The notes under the pieces were generated by a model. The model was not told the DNA's origin. It saw only the letters and a list, made by a program, of their open reading frames with translations, and made no database searches. 64,000 nt of DNA from NCBI GenBank assembly GCA_016192035.1, contig JACPUW010000026.1:16779-80778 (forward strand), given 5' to 3'. This DNA comes from Bacteroidota bacterium (GTDB lineage Bacteria; Bacteroidota; Bacteroidia; CAILMK01; JACPUW01). The number at the start of each line of letters is the position of its first letter. Positions within the stretch are counted from its first letter, which is position 1. A program made the position numbers and the translations under genes. Of this stretch, positions 57,646 through 64,000 are shown piece by piece.

Positions 57646-59256
57646 CTATTGCCGCATCACCACCACGCGCTTTACCAGCGGGCCGCTTGGGCTGTCCAAA
57701 TACATGGAATATACCCCATTGTCCAAATGCCCCAGGTCAAATTGTATTTCGTTGTTCCATGAACCCACATCCTGGCTCCCCGCAGCTACTTCTTGGCCCT
57801 TGTCGCCATACACCCTCCAGTGCAGCATACCGCCCAAACCATCCTGGTAAATAAGCCTAAAACTCCCCGCACCGGGGTTTGGATATATCCGCGCTTCTGC
57901 CAGGCCTTCGGCCACCGTATGGTCGGTTACCCGTATCAGTTCGCGGCTGCGGGCATCCAGCGCGTGCATATCCAGCACGCCGCCCATAAGGTGTACGTGC
58001 AGTTTAACCGACCCGTGCTCAAAAAAACCATTGCTTACCCAAGCCCCGGGGGCAAACGCAAGCTCATTGCCCGGGTGCAGCTCCACCTCTATCTCGCCGC
58101 CCTGGCGCAGGTCAAAGTAGTCGGCCAGCAGCAGCATACAGCCTATTTCCAGGCTGGCACCGGCTTCTAACCGCAGTCCGGCACCTGGGCGCATGGCCAG
58201 TATGCCCTCACCCTTCTCACCGTACACAAAGTGTTGTTTCTCATCCACTATCAATCGGCCGTTGCCCTGTATCATGGTGCAGGCCCGCTGGCCGTGCAGA
58301 AACACCCTGCCCCCCCTATATACCAGCTCCATGTTGTTGTTTATCACCAGTTCTATAATGGGATAAAGGCAAAGGGTGCCCTGGCTATCCAGTTGGAGCG
58401 ACAGCAGGTGGCGGGCACCGGTGGCCGCATCATACACACTGCCCCTCAGCTCGGTATAGGGCTGTAAGTACATGCCGGTATTCATATTCACTACTATCCT
58501 CACCTGTTTGCCCGTCGAGTCCTCAGGCTCAAAGTCTATGTAGGCGGTTTCTATACTGTCCTTGCCCATTATGTGGTTGGCAAACACCACATTTCTATTA
58601 TATAATTGATAGGGCAAGTAGTAGGTGGTATCGTGCAACAAGGTCACTTCTTGGCGCTTCCGTATCACTGCCACCTCCCCGTCCGACTGCACCACCGGCC
58701 TGGCCCACAGGGCGGCACCGCTGCCTATGTTAAACGGGGCAGCGCCCACCACCACGGCGCGAATCCGCCCGGAGTACACATTACCGCAAAAACAGTATTC
58801 ATTTGATTCATCGGTCACATTTACCGTGTCTATCACATACTTACCCATCAGTGGATCATATCGTTCCACCAGCATCATGGCCACGTAGTCGCGCATGGAG
58901 CAGTTTATCCGCCAGCTGTCCTGCACCAGCCTATACACGCTATCCTTGCCCATGGCCAGGCCCACCGCCGTATCGGCCAGGAAAATGGGCGTGTTCTCAT
59001 AGCCCTGCTCTAGTGCCACGTACCAATACTTGCCCAATTTGGTTAGGTCATAGCACAAGGGCACCTTTTCGCCGTCCCACTTGCCGTTTAGTGTGGTATA
59101 AACCCAGGCGTGCCGGTACTGCACTTTCTTCTTTCCCCCACATGCCACATGTACCGTATCCTGTTCAGGAAAAGCGTACCTGTTCACCCAGTCCGGCTGC
59201 GCTTGGGCCGCCCCTGCCCACATCAGCGTTACACATAGCACTATACTACCTTTCAT
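57646..59256 (-). CDS. Secreted protein of unknown function with T9SS C-terminal sorting domain
   Basis: MKGSIVLCVTLMWAGAAQAQPDW signal peptide; C-terminus ARIYPNPGAGSFRLIYQDGLGGMLHWRVYGDKGQEVAAGS...LDNGVYSMYL. Confidence 0.82.
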   Translation of the reverse strand: MKGSIVLCVTLMWAGAAQAQPDWVNRYAFPEQDTVHVACGGKKKVQYRHAWVYTTLNGKWDGEKVPLCYDLTKLGKYWYVALEQGYENTPIFLADTAVGLAMGKDSVYRLVQDSWRINCSMRDYVAMMLVERYDPLMGKYVIDTVNVTDESNEYCFCGNVYSGRIRAVVVGAAPFNIGSGAALWARPVVQSDGEVAVIRKRQEVTLLHDTTYYLPYQLYNRNVVFANHIMGKDSIETAYIDFEPEDSTGKQVRIVVNMNTGMYLQPYTELRGSVYDAATGARHLLSLQLDSQGTLCLYPIIELVINNNMELVYRGGRVFLHGQRACTMIQGNGRLIVDEKQHFVYGEKGEGILAMRPGAGLRLEAGASLEIGCMLLLADYFDLRQGGEIEVELHPGNELAFAPGAWVSNGFFEHGSVKLHVHLMGGVLDMHALDARSRELIRVTDHTVAEGLAEARIYPNPGAGSFRLIYQDGLGGMLHWRVYGDKGQEVAAGSQDVGSWNNEIQFDLGHLDNGVYSMYLDSPSGPLVKRVVVMRQ

Positions 59257-59277
59257 ATCCGTATGTTTAATAATGGT

Positions 59278-59808
59278 TTACGCAAACCTGCGGTCAGCCT
59301 CCATCACATGTCCGCACTGCCCACAGGTACGCAGCGCCTCAGATCCGTAAAACTCCCTAAACCGGGGAATAAAGTCCTTTTCTATATTGTCCAGGGCAAA
59401 CCGGTATTCGTGCAGCTTGTGGTTGCAGTTGTCGCAAAACCACATAAGCCCGTCCATGAGCGTTGTGCCCTTTCGCACCCGCTCTATCACCAGGCCCACC
59501 GTATTTGCCCCCCTGCTGGGCGAGTGCGGCACACATTTGGGCAGCAAAAAAGTCTCCCCCTGCCTGATTATCACGTCGCGGGGCTTGCCCTCTTCCTGTA
59601 TGCGCACACATATCTCGCCCTCCACTTGATAAAACCACTCCTCACTCTCGTTGTAGTGGTAATCTTTCCGGGCGTTGGGCCCACCCACCACCATCACTAT
59701 AAAATCCTGGCCAAGTGGGTATAAGTTCTTGTTACCCACCGGGGGTTTCAGCAAATCGCGGTGTTCATCAATCCACTGGTGCAGGTTAAAGGGTGCGGGT
59801 ATGGCCAT
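59278..59808 (-). CDS. 3-hydroxyanthranilate 3,4-dioxygenase
   Basis: [73 protein letters not shown]-terminal [11 protein letters not shown]...CGQCGHV. Confidence 0.92.
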   Translation of the reverse strand: MAIPAPFNLHQWIDEHRDLLKPPVGNKNLYPLGQDFIVMVVGGPNARKDYHYNESEEWFYQVEGEICVRIQEEGKPRDVIIRQGETFLLPKCVPHSPSRGANTVGLVIERVRKGTTLMDGLMWFCDNCNHKLHEYRFALDNIEKDFIPRFREFYGSEALRTCGQCGHVMEADRRFA

Positions 59809-60256
59809 TACTATAAGATTTATTGCGAATATACCCGGCCAGGCCACATACCCAGCCAGCCTATTGTGGCCGTGCAGCCCCATGGCCGCCATCCTAGGGC
59901 CCATAGCCCCCTAGTGCCTGTGTATATGCTCATTAAAAAAAGTAAATGGATCCCAAATACCCCATCCCTACCCATGGGTTTCAAGCCCCGGGCTAGCTTG
60001 CGGTAAGCGGACGGTGAGGCGCGGCGCGGGGCACGGCGCGTAGGGCTTTGGCGGGCCGGGCTACCGCCGCCCACCTTGCAGAAGTGCCACATGCATAAGC
60101 CACATCCAAGGATTGCCGGGGCATACCAGCAGCAAGACAGCGGAAAAGTTCAAAGGTCAAATTAATCAACAACAAAACGTTGCGTAGCCCTTTGGTCAGT
60201 TTGAATGAAACGGCTACTTTTGACTATGCAAAACTCAAACCTCGCACATAGTCAAT

Positions 60257-60304
60257 ATATACGCAATAGCACGGGTGGAGTGGCGTATATGCGGGTGTTG
60301 GGTG
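60257..60304. repeat. Inverted repeat ATATACGC/GCGTATAT followed by a GTTGGGT motif, upstream of the accessory operon
   Basis: Arms 60257-60264 and 60283-60290; GTTGGGT shortly downstream matches the integron core pattern GTTRRRY by sequence only. Confidence 0.35.
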
Positions 60305-60426
60305 CAAGCGTAAAGAACGACCGAATTACAATCAAAAAGCGACAGAAAAACATAAATAGTTTGACAAATAAAGACTTAGGCAACAATAGTAAAAATCGTA
60401 ACTTTTTAAGTTAAAATATCACGGAA

Positions 60427-61812
60427 ATGAATTATATGGACATAAGCATAAAAGTCAGTGAAAACGAAGAAATGCTACTTCGTTTGAAAATTGACGAAAC
60501 CAATGCAGAAGAAGGCATTGTAGTTTTTGATTTGGCATCTGTTACAGATGGTAAAAATCTTCTGAAACTGCAACTTAAAAATGACAAGCTTACAGTTTTA
60601 GAAAATGCAATAGAGTTTGAAGAAGATATTGACCAACTCAAAGAATTGCTGGAAGAGTTTTTAGTTCAATCAAATCCTAATCAGCAATTCGGTTCAGAAG
60701 ATACAGAAACCGAAGAAGAAGATGACGAAACACCTTATGACCCTGACAAAATAAGGGTAGATACAAAGAACTTTTCTTTACATCAGATTTACGATATGAT
60801 AAATCGGGGCGACATTAACCTAACTCCTGACTTTCAAAGAAACCTCGTTTGGGACAATCAAAGAAAGTCAAGACTTATAGAATCAATATTGATGAGAATT
60901 CCTTTGCCTATGTTCTATTTCGCACAGGATGAAGAAGGTAGAATTTCGGTTGTTGATGGCTTGCAGCGATTAAGCACCATCAGAGATTTTATGGACAACA
61001 AATTTCAACTTCGTAAACTCGAATATTTGGGAGAAAAATGTGACGGGAAAGTTTATACACACAAAGACCCCAAAAAGGCAATTGATGCAAAATATTACAG
61101 ATGGTTCAATATGACACAAATTACGGTTAACGTAATTGACCCATCTTCTCCTTTCAAATTGAAGTATGATATTTTTAGAAGAATCAATACAGGCGGTCAG
61201 CCGCTTAATGCACAGGAAATTAGAAACTGTTTATCAAGTGACGAGCTTCGTATAGCACTTCGCAAGATGGCAACTCTTCCAAGTTTTAAAGAAGCAACTG
61301 GATATAGCATTAAAGATGTGCGAATGGAAGCACAGGAATTAGCTTTGCGTTTTATAATGTTTCATAGAAAATATGCTGCCGATAAAACACTAAATAATTA
61401 CAGCGGAAACATAGAATCTGAACTGAATACATTGACTGAAACTTTGAGCAAGGACAAGAAATTTGATTACTCAAATTATGTAAATCTATTTGACACTGCA
61501 ATGAAGAATGCTCACCATTTATTTGGCAGATATTCATTCAGAAAATGCAAAGTTGAACATATCAATTCAGATGCTTATCGCCAGTTAATCAACAAAGCAT
61601 TATTTGTAAGTTGGGGCGTATTACTAAGTGAAACCGATTCCAATAAATTAAAAGCAGCTAATCCATTTGAATCATTTGCTATGCCATTAGCTGAAAAGGT
61701 TTCTAATGAAACAGAACTGTTTTTGTATCTATCATACAGCACAAACTCGAAAGCAAATATTCAAGCAGCGTTTAAGGCTGCCGAACAAGTAATCAGCAAT
61801 AATTTGAAATAA
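60427..61812 (+). CDS. DUF262-domain protein (ParB/GmrSD-N-like)
   Basis: INLTPDFQRNLVWDNQRKSRLIESILMRIPLPMFYFAQDEEGRISVVDGLQRLSTIRDF; FRRINTGGQPLNAQEIRNCL. Confidence 0.9.
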   Translation: MNYMDISIKVSENEEMLLRLKIDETNAEEGIVVFDLASVTDGKNLLKLQLKNDKLTVLENAIEFEEDIDQLKELLEEFLVQSNPNQQFGSEDTETEEEDDETPYDPDKIRVDTKNFSLHQIYDMINRGDINLTPDFQRNLVWDNQRKSRLIESILMRIPLPMFYFAQDEEGRISVVDGLQRLSTIRDFMDNKFQLRKLEYLGEKCDGKVYTHKDPKKAIDAKYYRWFNMTQITVNVIDPSSPFKLKYDIFRRINTGGQPLNAQEIRNCLSSDELRIALRKMATLPSFKEATGYSIKDVRMEAQELALRFIMFHRKYAADKTLNNYSGNIESELNTLTETLSKDKKFDYSNYVNLFDTAMKNAHHLFGRYSFRKCKVEHINSDAYRQLINKALFVSWGVLLSETDSNKLKAANPFESFAMPLAEKVSNETELFLYLSYSTNSKANIQAAFKAAEQVISNNLK

Positions 61813-62945
61813 TGAATCACTTAAAAATTAATCAATTCAAATGCTTTGTTGATGCCGATATAAATATCAATCAACTTACTGTAATGGCAGGTGCAAACGG
61901 TAACGGAAAAAGCACAACCATACAAGCATTATTATACTTTAGAAGAACTATAGAACATTGTGGAGAGTGGATAAACAGAGAATATCAGTTAAATAAAGTA
62001 AATGGACTAAATGTTCAATTGAACGGTGCATATTGTTTAGCACTTGGGAACAGCAGTTTTGTTCTCAATAGAAATGCAGAAGTAAATGAAATTGTTCTTG
62101 GCTTGTTTAATGAGCAAGAAGAAGTAACAGTAACTTATGAAGTTGATAACCGTGATGCAAAATTGCATCTAACGCCAAAATCACTTACAAAAACAGATGC
62201 CGCTAACTTCCCAATTTTCAAACAAGAATTTTACTATTTAAATGCTGAACGCATTGGTCCAAGAGTAAGCCAACAATTACAGTTTTTTGACTACCCGAAC
62301 GCAGGTTGGCAAGGAGAAACAACGGCACAACTCTTAGGGCTGGAAAATGGTTACTACAAAGTAGAAAATGAAAGAAAATTTGGCGATACACAATCAAATT
62401 ATCTTATTGACCAAGTTAATCACTGGCTTGATTTTATAATGAAAGGAGTTAAAATACGAGTTGAAACAAGTCCAAATACTTTAACTGCACAAATACTAAT
62501 AGAAAATCAATTTACAGTTTATGACCCAACTCTATCCACCAATTTGGGTTTTGGTATAAGCTACATTCTGCCAATAATTGCAACGGGCTTAACGGCAAAG
62601 AAAGACTGCTATTTTGTTGTTGAAAATCCAGAAGCACATTTACATCCATCTGCACAATCAAGAATCGGTAGATTTTTGGCAATGGTTGCAAGTTCAGGTG
62701 TAAATGTAATTATAGAAACACACAGCGACCATTTAGTAAATGGAATTCAAATTGGCGTTGCAGAAAAGAAAATCAAAAATGATGGGGTAACCATAAATTA
62801 TTTCAGCCATACCGAAAAGAATATTCAGCCTGACGTTCAGCCAATTTCCATTACCGACAAAGGTGAATTATCAGATTGGCCAAGCGGTTTCTTTGACCAA
62901 ACTCAAATTGATTTTGCAGAACTTTTTAATCTTAGGAAAGGATGA
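61812..62945 (+). CDS. AAA ATPase, DUF3696-type (OLD/RecF-like)
   Basis: LKINQFKCFVDADININQLTVMAGANGNGKSTTIQALL (Walker A); CYFVVENPEAHLHPSAQSRIGRFLA (Walker B); VNVIIETHSDHLVNGIQIGV; C-terminal DUF3696-like tail. TAATG coupling to the DUF262 gene. Confidence 0.9.
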   Translation: MNHLKINQFKCFVDADININQLTVMAGANGNGKSTTIQALLYFRRTIEHCGEWINREYQLNKVNGLNVQLNGAYCLALGNSSFVLNRNAEVNEIVLGLFNEQEEVTVTYEVDNRDAKLHLTPKSLTKTDAANFPIFKQEFYYLNAERIGPRVSQQLQFFDYPNAGWQGETTAQLLGLENGYYKVENERKFGDTQSNYLIDQVNHWLDFIMKGVKIRVETSPNTLTAQILIENQFTVYDPTLSTNLGFGISYILPIIATGLTAKKDCYFVVENPEAHLHPSAQSRIGRFLAMVASSGVNVIIETHSDHLVNGIQIGVAEKKIKNDGVTINYFSHTEKNIQPDVQPISITDKGELSDWPSGFFDQTQIDFAELFNLRKG

Positions 62946-63760
62946 ACAACTTCTTTTTATTTAAAGACGCTTTAAATACAGCGACTTTAGGAGATTTTGA
63001 AAATGGCATAAAATCACTAAACGAAGTTGTTGCAAAGAAAAACGAACGAACAGATGTTCTAATTCGCTATGAAGATTTTTGGATGCAAAATTCAGCACAC
63101 GGTTTATTTTACGAAATTCCACCTAAACTTAACAAAGAGTATATTTGATTAAGTGTAAAACTATTTAACACCTTTGCACCAATTCCTATTGACATTCCTA
63201 ATGAAACAGATTTTGATGTTCTCTATAACAATGATTGCAACGGGTTTAAAGGCTTCAACTTTTTAACGACTACAATCCCTTCGAATAGGCAAGTAACTGA
63301 TTTAAATACATTTAATCTATTCAAACTTAATTGTGCTAATCAAAATGCTTACAACTCAATTCAGTCCTTTTGGGATAATAAAGAAATCCTCTTTCCAAAT
63401 TTAGTTTTTTGTGAAAGAGTTTGGAATCAAATTGAACACCTATCAGTAAATGATGATAGGTTTGGCTTAATAAACGAAAAACTTAAACGACTAAATACTT
63501 TTACAGGAACTTGGAAAACAGGTGTTTTTGATTACAAGAATTTAGGCTTAGATAATTCTCCAGACACTCCAACAAGAATTGCTAGCACTCTTGGGCTTAG
63601 AACTTTTAATTGTCCCGAAATTGGTAACAAAGTTTTTAGCCTGCATATTAAATGGAGTTTTGGAAGAGAATTTTTTAGACTGTATTACTATCCAAATGAA
63701 GCGAATCATAAAGTTTACATCGGCTATATAGGCCCTAAAGATGATATTGGTTTTTTATGA
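62942..63760 (+). pseudogene. Third gene of the DUF262-AAA operon, unknown function, interrupted by one in-frame TGA (63146-63148)
   Basis: ATGA overlap with the ATPase gene; 273 codons in one frame with a single internal stop: ...PPKLNKEYI*LSVKLFNTFAPIPIDIPNETDFD...NTFTGTWKTGVFDYKNLGLDNSPDTPTRIASTLGLRTFNCPEIGNKVFSLHIKWSFGREFFRLYYYPNEANHKVYIGYIGPKDDIGFL*. The ORF track lists only 62942-63148. Confidence 0.75.
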
Positions 63761-63858
63761 GAAATAATGACACTACGCTTGTTTACAATATGGCGTTCCA
63801 GATGCTGTGCTGGTCAAGAAAATCTGAACAACTTTGTTCAATACATAAATTAACCATC

Positions 63859-64000
63859 ATGAAGACCACAAAACGTAAGCACAACACGGCACTCAAGGTA
63901 GAGGTAGCCCTAGAAGCGATCAAAGGCATCAAAACGGCATCGGAGATTGCCCACGACCACCAAATCCACCCCGTGCAGGTAGCACAGTGGAAAAAGGACT
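63859..64000 (+). mobile_element. IS3-family transposase OrfA (partial, cut by the window end)
   Basis: MKTTKRKHNTALKVEVALEAIKGIKTASEIAHDHQIHPVQVAQWKKD, a typical IS3 OrfA N-terminal HTH; not in the ORF track. Confidence 0.85.

Noticed and set aside
63146-63148. Selenocysteine or genetic code 4 reading of the internal TGA
   Set aside because: TGA is used as a normal terminator in the window (hisS) and no SECIS-like element or selenoprotein family is apparent; nonsense mutation or sequencing error is simpler.
1-64000. tRNA, rRNA and CRISPR arrays
   Set aside because: No rRNA-like blocks, no convincing tRNA T-arm/acceptor pairs and no regularly spaced direct repeats were seen by eye; a tRNAscan/CRISPR finder run would be needed to be certain.

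Overview
This is a 64 kb chromosomal window from a Bacteroidota genome. The basis for that is the type IX secretion (T9SS) C-terminal sorting domains, a PorP/SprF protein, a CHU_C gliding-type C-terminus and TAnnTTTG-like -7 elements. Most of it is ordinary core genome: hisS-hutH, lgt, rhomboid protease, topA, three tandem M43 metalloproteases, an M4 metalloprotease, a TetR/LolA-like/FtsX/ABC/OMP operon, PorP/SprF-SPOR plus CHU_C protein, sufBCDSE plus a SufT-like gene, bacilliredoxin, a ferredoxin-type reductase, an OmpA/PD40 protein, UspA, dnaX, DUF4175 and 3-hydroxyanthranilate dioxygenase. Two places stand out. (1) dnaX is split at an A10 tract (53085-53094). The 0 frame stops at once to give a gamma-like product, while the -1 frame is open and encodes a typical tau C-terminus, so this is a likely programmed frameshift or slippage site. 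(2) An AT-rich accessory segment at the right edge (about 60.2-64.0 kb) carries a tightly coupled DUF262 / DUF3696-type AAA ATPase / unknown-protein operon. Its third gene has a single in-frame TGA, and a truncated IS3-type transposase orfA follows it. The operon is a candidate anti-phage or nucleic-acid-defence system. The supplied ORF track misses three items: the left-edge GEVED/PKD surface protein, the right-edge IS orfA, and the continuation of the third cassette gene past the TGA. All family assignments are from reading the translations; no database search was run.
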